From the NCBI GenBank assembly GCA_026004775.1, contig BPJU01000006.1, forward strand, positions 248,001 through 312,000: a stretch of 64,000 nt of DNA, in the 5' to 3' direction. Origin of the DNA: Pirellulaceae bacterium (GTDB taxonomy: Bacteria; Planctomycetota; Planctomycetia; Pirellulales; Pirellulaceae). Shown piece after piece: positions 54,987-62,893 of this stretch. Position numbers and translations under genes: made by a program. Every line of letters begins with the position of its first letter. The stretch's first letter is position 1. Below the pieces are notes generated by a model. The model was not told the DNA's origin and ran no database searches. It worked only from the letters and a program-made list of their open reading frames with translations.

Positions 54987-56087
54987 CTACAGTTGCCTGC
55001 CGTCGCATCGGGAACGGGCGAACGAACGTTGCTTTCTGGAGTCGTCCTGAGGCGGCTCGGGGCGCAGATGGCGCAAGTGCGGGTAGTCGGGCAGCTCGAA
55101 TCGAGAGGCGATTTCCTGCCATCGAGCACCGCGCTGGCTGATGTGGCGATCGTCGACCGGGTGGCCGTAGCGGCGGGCGATCGTCAGGTACGGGATTCGT
55201 TCGGCGCGTAGTCCCATCAAGCGGGCGGCTGTGGCATCGACCGCCGCAAGTTCCCAACCGACCAATACCGCGCCCAGTGGCTTGGCGGTACCCATGATCG
55301 GCCCATCGCCCTCCATGCACTGGATGGCATCGACGATCGCCAGTTTCGCCGGTACCGCGGACGCAATGTCGAAGACGGTCTGGGGAATTCCCGCGTAGTG
55401 CAGCACGTTTTTGGGCCAACCATACCGTATACCGGGTAAGATGCCGTAGAAGTTCTTCATCGAGGCGGTCATTCCCACCCAGTGGTGGGTTTTCAATTTG
55501 GGCATGCTGACGACCACATCGGCGCCGGCGACCTCTTCCGGCACGTAGAAGCCCGCCAGTCGAGAGGCTCGGGTACGGTTCTTGAGCCAGACAGTCGCGG
55601 CGTAATTCAAGTCTGCGAAGGGGACTCGTTCTTGCCGCACCACGTCACCGATGCCGGAAATTTCCAGAGCCATTTCGGTGTCGCGTACGTGGCCAGGTGC
55701 CTCACCGATCAAAACTGATGCTCCGGCCGCCCGAAAGTACTCGACGGCTGCGGCTACCAGCGCCGGGTGTGTGGTGATATGAGGGGCTTCCGGAGAGGGT
55801 TCCACCAGGTTGGGCTTCACCAGCACGCGCTTGCCGCGAAATTGAGCCGGGGTCCAGCCCAGTTCGCGAAGCGCTTCATCGATGGTTCGGGTCAGCCGTC
55901 CGTCGTACGACTGGCCAGTCGCCAGGAATACCGAGGCTTTCGGCTTTCGGTTCGCGGCGAACCGCCCGGCGACCAGTGCCAAGCCGCCAGCGATCAGTGC
56001 AGCCAGCAGCTCGCGGCGGCACACGCCGTGTCGGGCGGTTGGGTGGTGAACCGATCTTTTCTGGCGGACAATACAACTTCGAGACAT
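54987..56087 (-). CDS. DUF362 domain protein
   Basis: A 366-residue protein with a twin-arginine-like, hydrophobic leader (CRRELLAALIAGGLALVAGR) followed by a DUF362 domain. Features include RVLVKPNLVEPSPEAPHITT, VVSMPKLKTHHWVGMTASMKNFYGI and a C-terminal VDAIQCMEGDGPIMGTAKP. The family is predicted to bind metal or an iron-sulfur cluster, but no cysteine-rich ferredoxin motif is present here. It lies 22 bases downstream of the terpene-cyclase-fold gene on the same strand. Confidence 0.82.
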   Translation of the reverse strand: MSRSCIVRQKRSVHHPTARHGVCRRELLAALIAGGLALVAGRFAANRKPKASVFLATGQSYDGRLTRTIDEALRELGWTPAQFRGKRVLVKPNLVEPSPEAPHITTHPALVAAAVEYFRAAGASVLIGEAPGHVRDTEMALEISGIGDVVRQERVPFADLNYAATVWLKNRTRASRLAGFYVPEEVAGADVVVSMPKLKTHHWVGMTASMKNFYGILPGIRYGWPKNVLHYAGIPQTVFDIASAVPAKLAIVDAIQCMEGDGPIMGTAKPLGAVLVGWELAAVDATAARLMGLRAERIPYLTIARRYGHPVDDRHISQRGARWQEIASRFELPDYPHLRHLRPEPPQDDSRKQRSFARSRCDGRQL

Positions 56088-56108
56088 AACGAGCAGACTC
56101 CCAACGGG

Positions 56109-57137
56109 CTAGCGGACGGGCGGTGAGGTCGGTCCCGAGGCTTTTTTAGTCGTGACAGGCGACGGGACGGCGGTCCGGGATGGTGGAGATGGGGCGTTCG
56201 CAGATAAACGCTGCCGTATCACTTGCCAGACGTGGTTTTCGCGTCCTGCCGCAGCCCAAAGAAGCAAGGCCCAATGGTACGGGCCGCGTGGCGTGTTGCT
56301 GCGGCTGGTCACCAACTTCCGCCATTCCCGGCGGCACGTGTCCGCTGGGTCTTGCCGATGGGCCGCCAAGCCCAACCAACACCAACTGAACGACGCGGCA
56401 CCAGTACATGTGGTCAGTTGCGTCTCCAAGTAATGGCACGCTCGGCGAACCGCTTCTGACCGATTGCCGGCCGCCACCAGGGCGGCTGTGGCCATGCCGC
56501 TAGGCTGCACGTGGGGGCGCAATTCGTGGCCGAGCACAACCGTGTTTCCGTAATTCCACCCCCCGCACGACAGTTGTCGATCCAGCAAAAGTTGCAGCCC
56601 TTCTTGGACGCGGGCGGTACCGGCCATTCCGGCCGCTGTCAAAGCCAACACGGTCAAGGCAGTCGGCTCGACCCACGAATGGGTTCCCGGAACCCAGGAC
56701 CATCCGGTCAGTCGTGTGTCGTGTTGGATCAACCGTTCATCGGTTGGCGCTGCCAATCCGCGGAGGCGCATGAGGGCTTGCACTGCCGCGTTCAGAGGCG
56801 AAAGCCAGTCGGAACCTGTGGCAGGTTCCAGCTCCGCAGCCATGGCCCAGGCCAGAACCGCCCAGGCCGTCGTCCAGGGAGCCGCCTCGGCCTCGGAGCT
56901 TGCCGGAACTGTGCCATCGGGTCGCTGCATGCTGCGGAGAAAGCGCAGAGGCTTCTGGGCTGCCTGGAGCTGTCCGTGAGCCAGCAACGCAATCGCTGCC
57001 AACGAAGCCGGTTCGGTGGCGCTAGGACCTGCCGGCCGATAGCTCCACGTGCCGCAGCACGCTACTTGCTTTAGAAGGTCGGCTAATACTTCCTCATCGG
57101 TTCCAGTCAGTTCCGTCGCTCGGTCATCATGGACCAC
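56109..57137 (-). CDS. Terpenoid-cyclase/prenyltransferase-fold protein
   Basis: A 342-residue protein built of repeated helix pairs as in the alpha-alpha toroid of squalene-hopene cyclases and prenyltransferases (PASLAAIALLAHGQLQAA, EPTALTVLALTAAGMAG, CGGWNYGNTVVLG, CYHYLETQL-like helices). It is too short for a full squalene cyclase and lacks the DxDD acid, so cyclase activity is not supported. A binding or scaffold role with the adjacent DUF362 protein is more likely. Confidence 0.72.
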   Translation of the reverse strand: MVHDDRATELTGTDEEVLADLLKQVACCGTWSYRPAGPSATEPASLAAIALLAHGQLQAAQKPLRFLRSMQRPDGTVPASSEAEAAPWTTAWAVLAWAMAAELEPATGSDWLSPLNAAVQALMRLRGLAAPTDERLIQHDTRLTGWSWVPGTHSWVEPTALTVLALTAAGMAGTARVQEGLQLLLDRQLSCGGWNYGNTVVLGHELRPHVQPSGMATAALVAAGNRSEAVRRACHYLETQLTTCTGAASFSWCWLGLAAHRQDPADTCRREWRKLVTSRSNTPRGPYHWALLLWAAAGRENHVWQVIRQRLSANAPSPPSRTAVPSPVTTKKASGPTSPPVR

Positions 57138-57286
57138 GGCTCAGCCCCGTGTTTCGCGGATGCTCCTTACCTCTGCCAGCCCTATTTTTCTTAATAGTAG
57201 ACTACGCCGCCGCGACTGACGTGGCACGGATGATTATCGGAAGGCCATGAGGAAGCAGGCGTGGTAGGGAAAATTTTTGTTCTTAT

Positions 57287-57314
57287 TTGACAACCGAACG
57301 GCGTGTACTAGGGT
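57287..57314 (+). promoter_or_regulatory. Promoter of the riboswitch-pilin transcript
   Basis: TTGACA (57287-57292) is a perfect -35; TAGGGT (57309-57314) follows after 16 bases as a fair -10. It is placed 135 bases before the aptamer and 440 before the pilin. Confidence 0.5.
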
Positions 57315-57448
57315 TGTGGTAGAAACAGGCGGTGTGTGGGGCAGCCGTAACCGCCGGCGATGAGGTCGCTGCCAGGGAAAACGTGTCGGCCACGTCGCTT
57401 GTATATGAAGATCCCAATAATCGCCACCTGTGAACACTTGCTGTCTTT

Positions 57449-57541
57449 CACCCTCGACAAGGGCAAACCGCATGTGAGTGCGGGGCGCAAAGCCGCGGGC
57501 CTTGTAGCTGGCGCCAAGGCGGCCGGGTTGCCGAATGGGTG
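57449..57541 (+). promoter_or_regulatory. Cyclic-di-GMP-I (GEMM-I) riboswitch aptamer
   Basis: The sequence carries the GEMM-I core in order: ACAAGGGCAAACC, then a P1b hairpin CCGCAT/GTGCGG closed by the GNRA loop GTGA. Next come GGCGCAAAGCC and GGGCC opening a second hairpin (GCCTTG/CAAGGC), and finally GGGTTGCCGA at the 3' side. The ends pair as CACCC/GGGTG to complete P1. The ligand-contacting blocks match those of the well-studied Vibrio Vc2 aptamer. c-di-GMP signals surface life, which fits the Flp pilus genes that follow. Whether it turns expression on or off cannot be read directly. Confidence 0.93.
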
Positions 57542-57671
57542 ATCGGCGGCTGCTCGAACGGGCAGTATCACGAGGCAGCCGTCCGCATTGACGAGGGGAA
57601 GGACGGTGTGACGTGTAGAGTGGTGGGTCGTGCAGGCAGCGGACTGGTATCCGCAACCACCATTCGCAACC
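57526..57671 (+). promoter_or_regulatory. Candidate expression platform (P1 competitor pairing)
   Basis: The 3' strand of P1 (57526-57541, GGTTGCCGAATGGGTG) can pair with CACCATTCGCAACC at 57658-57671: fourteen pairs with two single-base bulges. That would unfold the aptamer. The downstream partner can instead use CGCAA (57665-57669) with TTGCG (57679-57683). No T tract follows, so a simple intrinsic terminator is not seen. Confidence 0.5.
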
Positions 57672-57752
57672 AAGGAGATTGCGGGTTCAGGACGATGAGG
57701 TGATAGCCGGTTGGTTCCGGCTGGTTGAGTTGACAGCTTTGGGAGTAACACC

Positions 57753-57947
57753 ATGAAGAACCTCGTCAAGAAAGTACAGCGTTTCTTCGTCTCTGAAGAT
57801 GGTCCAACCGCGGTCGAGTATGCCGTGATGTTGGCACTGATCGTGATTGTCTGCCTGGGTGCGATCCGGGCGATCGGTACCAACGCCAATACAGCCTTTA
57901 ACAACGTAGCCACCCAGATCGGCTCGACGGGCGGTAGCGGTAGCTAA
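57753..57947 (+). CDS. flp: Flp/Fap-type pilin 1
   Basis: A 64-residue type IVb pilin: short basic leader, then EDGPTAVEYAVMLALIVIV. Glycine 17 ends the leader, and Glu22 is the +5 glutamate required for assembly, followed by the hydrophobic helix. The prepilin peptidase encoded downstream should cleave it. GGGAG lies seven bases before the ATG. It is preceded by the c-di-GMP riboswitch and followed by a terminator, so it can be produced in excess over the assembly genes. Confidence 0.94.
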   Translation: MKNLVKKVQRFFVSEDGPTAVEYAVMLALIVIVCLGAIRAIGTNANTAFNNVATQIGSTGGSGS

Positions 57948-57978
57948 TCCAGCGAACCGGACTACAGAGCGAGCCAGG

Positions 57979-58014
57979 CCCCGCAGTGTGCCAGCCACTG
58001 CGGGGTTGTTTTTT
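57979..58014 (+). terminator. Intrinsic terminator after pilin 1
   Basis: CCCCGCAGTG and CACTGCGGGG form a perfect 10-bp stem around loop TGCCAGC, followed by TTGTTTTTT. It lies about 30 bases past the pilin stop. Confidence 0.9.
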
Positions 58015-58227
58015 GGGGTGTTGAACCCCACTTGTCGTTACGAGGTGAAACGGATGTGGTTGCCGAACCAGGACAACGTGGAAACCTGGCGGATGAGCAT
58101 AACCTATGATTTCCTGTGGCGGTGATTACCGCCGGTGACGGGAATCCACCACACACGACGGTGCCGATCAGACGCAGCACGGCGGTAGCTTGTGCGTGTC
58201 ATCGCTGCCGAGCCGGAGGACTGGGAA

Positions 58228-58419
58228 ATGGGCTCCTTGATGCAGCCACTCTTGTCGTTCCTGAAAAACGAAGACGGCCCCACGGCCGTTGAATATGCGC
58301 TGATCCTCAGTGCCATCCTGGCGGCGTGTCTACTGGCCGTCCAGACGGTGGGACGGGTTACACAAAGTAGTTTTGAGTATTCCAAACAGCAGATTGTTTC
58401 GTTCATGCAGTCCGAGTAG
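58228..58419 (+). CDS. Flp/Fap-type pilin 2
   Basis: A 63-residue second pilin with the same cleavage region (NEDGPTAVEYALILSAILAA, Gly17 and Glu22), but a different helix and C-terminus from pilin 1 (VSFMQSE). ATG 58228 has GAGGA eight bases upstream. It lies beyond the terminator of pilin 1, so it needs read-through or its own promoter. Confidence 0.9.
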   Translation: MGSLMQPLLSFLKNEDGPTAVEYALILSAILAACLLAVQTVGRVTQSSFEYSKQQIVSFMQSE

Positions 58420-58743
58420 TAGCAATTTTGAAAACACTAACAGATTCGCCTCTCCAATATCAGCAGCATACGCGAGAATATCCCATACTTGTTATAGAAG
58501 AGTTCGGATAGCGGTAATTGGGCCCGCCTTGCCATGGGGCCGGAAGCCGGCTTTACCGGGAACTGCACGATGCCGATTATGTTTTTTCCCATAGAAAGCT
58601 GTGTCCATGTGTGGGACGTGTTTCTATGTTTTTATGCCGTTTGCGTCTCATGTGTGGGCTGGATCTGGGCGGTACATCTGGTCGGATAAATGGGCAGGAC
58701 CTAGACCGCGTGCCACTGGGAACTTCAAGGAGCGACGAAGACC
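58420..58743. other. Intergenic region between pilin 2 and prepilin peptidase
   Basis: About 320 bases, A/T-richer than average, with no gene. A start site for the assembly genes is likely but not identified. No good terminator is visible. Confidence 0.4.
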
Positions 58744-59346
58744 ATGGGAGTCTGGGACGAATTGATCGAGGGGATTGCTGCTCACTGGCCCACCTGGCTG
58801 GTGACGGTCACGATGGTGGTTGCGGCTGTGATCGACGGCCGGCAGTTGAAGGTTCCCAATTGGCTGACTTTTTCCATGATCATCAGCGGCCTTGTCTATA
58901 GCAGCTCGGTCTACGGATGGACCGGTCTTGGGGCCAGCCTGTGCGGGGCGGCGGTCGGCCTGCTGCTGTTATTGCCCGCATACGCCATTGGCGGGATGGG
59001 CGCAGGTGATGTGAAACTGTTGGGCGGAGCCGGTTCCTGGATGTATGTCTGCCTGGAAAGCGCGGGCGTACCGGTGGGAACGGCCACGGCTATGTTTCAT
59101 GCATTTGCCGTATCGGCCATTGTCGGCGCCGTGCTGGCTATCGGGATGGTGATCGCGCGCCGTGCGGTCGGAAAACATTGGAGACAGCTCCGGCACATCG
59201 TGCGGGAGATTCTTACGGTCGGTAATCCGTCGCGATTGGCTGAACTGGCTAAAGAGCGCAAGCCGCGCATGCTGTTGCTACCTTACGGTATCCCATTGGC
59301 GATCGGCACGATCGGCTATTTCGCCTGGATGGGAATGCTGCTTTGA
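58744..59346 (+). CDS. A24-family prepilin peptidase (TadV/CpaA)
   Basis: A 200-residue polytopic membrane aspartic protease. It has the two catalytic aspartates, D31 in AVIDGRQLKVPN and D89 in GMGAGDVKLLGG. It cleaves Flp prepilin leaders. Its stop overlaps the following frame near 59343-59346. It has no N-methylase domain, as usual for TadV. Confidence 0.93.
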   Translation: MGVWDELIEGIAAHWPTWLVTVTMVVAAVIDGRQLKVPNWLTFSMIISGLVYSSSVYGWTGLGASLCGAAVGLLLLLPAYAIGGMGAGDVKLLGGAGSWMYVCLESAGVPVGTATAMFHAFAVSAIVGAVLAIGMVIARRAVGKHWRQLRHIVREILTVGNPSRLAELAKERKPRMLLLPYGIPLAIGTIGYFAWMGMLL

Positions 59347-59363
59347 AGCCGGAGGGTGGAAAG

Positions 59364-59870
59364 ATGGGAAATACAATCGGGACCATTCGGATGGCGCAAA
59401 CGTGGCAGTCGGTGAGGGCTGTGTGGCATAGGGTTACTCGGATGGACCGGGCTACCGCCGGGCGACGAAAAAAGCGACTGGGTGCATCGGCTGTCGAGTT
59501 TGCCGTCGTGGCGCCGGTTTTTTTCGTGCTGGTGTTCGGCATGATCGAGTACGGCCGTCTGGTGATGGTGCAGCAGATCCTTACCAACGCGGCGCGTGAG
59601 GGGGCTCGGCGGGCGATTCTCCAGGATGCAACGAAGTCGGCGGTGATCAACACGGTAAAAACCTACCTGACCAACTGCTCGATCAACGGCAACAACCCCA
59701 ACCTGGTAATTACCGTTTCGCCGGCGCCGGAACAGGCACAGCCGTCGGACGAAACGATCAGCGTATCAATCAGCGTGCCGTACAAAGACGTCAGTTGGTT
59801 GCCGTCGCCGTTTTTCCTGGGAAAGACGACGATGAATGCCAAGAGCGTCATGCGGCGCGAGACCTATTAG
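59364..59870 (+). CDS. tadE: TadE-family pseudopilin
   Basis: A 168-residue protein with the TadE segment GASAVEFAVVAPVFFVLVFG (Glu at the +5-like position) and MIEYGRLVMVQQILTNAAREG. It then has a soluble C-terminal beta-rich domain. It is a minor pilin-like component of the Tad system. ATG 59364 follows GGAGGGTGG; the frame is open to 59343, overlapping the peptidase stop. Confidence 0.92.
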   Translation: MGNTIGTIRMAQTWQSVRAVWHRVTRMDRATAGRRKKRLGASAVEFAVVAPVFFVLVFGMIEYGRLVMVQQILTNAAREGARRAILQDATKSAVINTVKTYLTNCSINGNNPNLVITVSPAPEQAQPSDETISVSISVPYKDVSWLPSPFFLGKTTMNAKSVMRRETY

Positions 59871-59953
59871 AGCTGGGCAACAGGTTCGGTCACCGCCGTC
59901 GCGTACTCCAGGTGCTGGTGAAGGACGATTGACGAAGAAAAAGGCAGCGAGCC

Positions 59954-61108
59954 ATGCAAGTCAAGACACTGGTGCTGGTCTTTATCGCCATGATCTGTGG
60001 CCTGGTGGCCACCATGGGAATCAGCCAGGTTATGCAACAGCAGGCAAGCAATCGTCCGGTGGAGACGGTCAAGGTCTTCGTGGCGGCCACCGATATCGAC
60101 ATCGGCTCTCCGCTGAACGCCCAGAACGTAAAGCTGGAAGAATGGCCCAAAGATCGCGTGCCGGACGGTGCTGTAACGAAACTGGAGGACCTGGAAGGAA
60201 GGTTCGCACGGCAACGGCTCTATCCGGGCGAGCCGATTCTGTTTGCCAAGTTGATGGACTCCAATTCGGACACCGCCATGACGATTCCTGAGGGGTATCG
60301 GGCATGCAGTATCAAAGTGTCCGGGGAGATTGCGGTTGGTAATCTGGTGAAACCGGGGGACCGTGTGGACGTGATTGTTTTCTTGCACAAGAGCCAGGAC
60401 ATCCCGATCACATCGGCACGTACGATCCTGCGCGACGTTCGGGTGTGGGCGGTCAACGAAAAGACGGAGCGGTCGGTCGACGACATGGGGAAGGTGACCG
60501 TAGCGCAGACGGTTTCGCTCCTGGTGACACCCAAGCAAGTCGAGTTGTTGACATTAGCGGCGCAACTGGGGGAATTGCGCCTCAGCCTGCGGCGGCCCAA
60601 CGACAGCAAAGATCCGGACGACTCGGGGATGACTGTTGAAGATTTACTGCGCGCCGCAGACCTGGATGCTTCACGTACCGCCGCGGCCCTTACCCCAGCC
60701 TCACCAGTCACTACCGCACCGGCTGCTGCGGCCGCCGGGTCGCTGCAAGGGTTGATGCAACTCTTTACGCAGATGCAGTCGGGCAAGAAGCCGCCCGAAT
60801 CGACCGAAGCCGCGGCGCCACCGAGTGAGCCGGCAGTGCCACGGGTGCAATTTTCGATGCTGGTACATTCGCCGCTGGGCCTTACCCGTTACGACTGGCT
60901 GGACGAAAAGCAGCTACCCAATGCCGTACCCCTGCTGGGCCAGAATTCGCCGGCCAGTGTCCCGGCCGGTGTAGTGCCCGGAGTAACTTCCGGGGGGCCA
61001 GTCCCGGCTGCTTCTGGTGTTCCCGTCAGCACCTCCGTCCCACCCGCGGCCGTAGGACCCGATGCGCCTTTGGACGACGGATTGGGTACGAAGATCAACG
61101 TTCCTTAA
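59954..61108 (+). CDS. cpaB: Flp pilus assembly protein CpaB/RcpC
   Basis: A 384-residue protein with an N-terminal membrane helix (LVLVFIAMICGLVATMGISQV), an SAF domain (VFVAATDIDIGSPLNAQNVK) and a following RcpC-type domain (VKPGDRVDVIVFLHKSQDIP, SLLVTPKQVELLTLAAQLG). Its long C-terminal tail is rich in Pro/Ala/Val. It helps guide the Tad pilus through the outer membrane together with the secretin. Confidence 0.92.
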   Translation: MQVKTLVLVFIAMICGLVATMGISQVMQQQASNRPVETVKVFVAATDIDIGSPLNAQNVKLEEWPKDRVPDGAVTKLEDLEGRFARQRLYPGEPILFAKLMDSNSDTAMTIPEGYRACSIKVSGEIAVGNLVKPGDRVDVIVFLHKSQDIPITSARTILRDVRVWAVNEKTERSVDDMGKVTVAQTVSLLVTPKQVELLTLAAQLGELRLSLRRPNDSKDPDDSGMTVEDLLRAADLDASRTAAALTPASPVTTAPAAAAAGSLQGLMQLFTQMQSGKKPPESTEAAAPPSEPAVPRVQFSMLVHSPLGLTRYDWLDEKQLPNAVPLLGQNSPASVPAGVVPGVTSGGPVPAASGVPVSTSVPPAAVGPDAPLDDGLGTKINVP

Positions 61109-61198
61109 CGAAATTGCCGATTCTGACAAGTATGGGGGCAGCCACCGACTGGGGATTCGCCTTTCTGCAGGGAAGCCTGCTTGGGTAAGGAAGCCATC

Positions 61199-62755
61199 AT
61201 GGTTCAGTTTGACTTCACAGGCATTGGCCGGACCGTGGCCCTGGCACTGCTGGTGTGTCTGGCCGGGCCCACTGTTCTTGCCCAAACCTCGGCGGCCACT
61301 TCGTCGGGGCCAAGCCGGTGGTTGAGTCCCGAACCGAAGTTCCGCGTGGTCGACAGGTCCGAGCGGCTGGAGATGGTTGTGAATACCAGCCGCATTTTGG
61401 AGATGGGGTTTAAAGTTCCCCGCATGCTGGTCAACAATACCGATATTATCTCGGCCACGCCTTTGTCGCCCAACGAAGTACAAATCTCCGCTCTCAAACC
61501 CGGTTTTACGCACCTCAACTTATGGGATGAGCAGAACCAGGTGCATACGGTGGATGTGTTGGTCGTAGGGGACGCGCGCGAGTTGGCCGCGCTGCTGGAG
61601 GCCCAGTTCCCCGACGCGTCCCTGAAGGTAACGCCACTGGCCAATAACGTAGTAATTTCTGGCTATGCACCTTCGGCTGAGATGGTCCAGCGGATCATCC
61701 GCATCGCCCAGGACTACTATCCGGACGTGATCAATAACATCACGGTGGGCGGGGCGCAACAGGTGATGTTGAAAGTGAAAGTCTATGAGGTTTCCCGCAC
61801 CAAGCTGCGCAAACTGGGCTTCGATTGGGTCAATTTCAATGGTAACGACGCCATTGTGCAAAATGCGTCGGGGCTGGTGTCAGGCTTTTCGCTGCTCGAC
61901 GGTTCCTTCGCGACCACCGGGTCCACCGTCGCGTTTAGTATTTTGGACGGTGCCGAATCGTTTTTCGGGTTTATGGAGGCCTTGCGCCAGTACAATCTGG
62001 TGAAGGTATTAGCCGAGCCGAATCTGGTGGCTGTCAGTGGCCGTCCGGCCCAATTCAACGTGGGCGGTGAATTCCCGATACTGATACCGCAAAGCTTGGG
62101 AACGGTAACGATAGATTTTCGCCAATTCGGTACGCGAGTCGACTTTGTACCGATCGTCCTGGGTAACGGCTTTTTGCGGCTGGAAGTGCGTCCGGAAGTG
62201 AGCGAGATCGACCCGACTCGGTCTGTCAATATCGGCAGCATCAGCGTGCCCGGTCTGCGCACCCGTTCGGTCGACACAGCCGTCGAGATGCGTGCCGGCC
62301 AGACACTGGCGATCGCCGGGCTGATCCAAACCCGCGTGGAAGCCCAAAACCGAGGCCTCCCCTGGCTTTCCGACATGCCGTGGGTAGGGGCGATCTTTCG
62401 CCGAGTCGAGGAGACCCAGAATGAGATCGAGCTGTTGGTGCTGGTGACCCCGGAATTCGTCGATGCGGTCGACCCGGAACAGGTACCGGCTGTCTTCCCT
62501 GGCCAGTTAACCATGTCGCCAACGGACTGTGAGCTGTACGCGAAGGGGCTTTTGGAAGTGCCCCGCTGCATCGATTACGCGGGTCAAGAAACGTGGCTGG
62601 GTGCGGAGCCGGTTCCGGCCTCAGACGAATCACCAACCCAGGATCAGCCCGATGCCAAGACCAGTCGGCGCCGCAATCCGGCACCGCGCAATTTCACGGT
62701 CGTCACGGACGAACCGGTTTTGATAGGCCCTGCCGGATACCAAAACGGTAAATAA
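61199..62755 (+). CDS. cpaC: Secretin of the Tad system (CpaC/RcpA)
   Basis: A 518-residue outer-membrane secretin. It has a signal peptide (ALALLVCLAGPTVLAQ), N-terminal pilus-secretin segments (LVNNTDIISATPLSPNEVQI), a BON-like region (NVVISGYAPSAEMVQRII) and the secretin core (VLAEPNLVAVSGRPAQFNVGG, GNGFLRLEVRPEVSEIDP, AGLIQTRVEAQNRGLPWLSD). It forms the ring the pilus passes through. ATG 61199 has AAGGAAG upstream; a TTG at 61181 is less likely. The C-terminal 70 residues are extra and polar. Confidence 0.93.
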   Translation: MVQFDFTGIGRTVALALLVCLAGPTVLAQTSAATSSGPSRWLSPEPKFRVVDRSERLEMVVNTSRILEMGFKVPRMLVNNTDIISATPLSPNEVQISALKPGFTHLNLWDEQNQVHTVDVLVVGDARELAALLEAQFPDASLKVTPLANNVVISGYAPSAEMVQRIIRIAQDYYPDVINNITVGGAQQVMLKVKVYEVSRTKLRKLGFDWVNFNGNDAIVQNASGLVSGFSLLDGSFATTGSTVAFSILDGAESFFGFMEALRQYNLVKVLAEPNLVAVSGRPAQFNVGGEFPILIPQSLGTVTIDFRQFGTRVDFVPIVLGNGFLRLEVRPEVSEIDPTRSVNIGSISVPGLRTRSVDTAVEMRAGQTLAIAGLIQTRVEAQNRGLPWLSDMPWVGAIFRRVEETQNEIELLVLVTPEFVDAVDPEQVPAVFPGQLTMSPTDCELYAKGLLEVPRCIDYAGQETWLGAEPVPASDESPTQDQPDAKTSRRRNPAPRNFTVVTDEPVLIGPAGYQNGK

Positions 62756-62893
62756 CTCGCTTTTCCACCCTAACCCTTTCCGTAATCTAAACTTTATCGC
62801 AGGCGCATTGCAGGCACTGTCCTGTTGCGCGCCGTCCGCTGCCATGTGGATTGTGGGAAAACTTACCGAGTCTACAACGTTTGTGACACTGCT

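Larger units (their letters stand above)
57138..57752. other. Long leader region of the Tad/Flp locus
   Basis: 615 bases without a protein gene, separating the divergent terpene-cyclase-fold gene and the first Flp pilin. It contains a promoter candidate, the c-di-GMP-I riboswitch, a downstream stretch complementary to the aptamer P1 strand, further hairpins (for example CCGTCC/GGACGG near 57580-57606) and the pilin ribosome site GGGAG. Confidence 0.7.
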
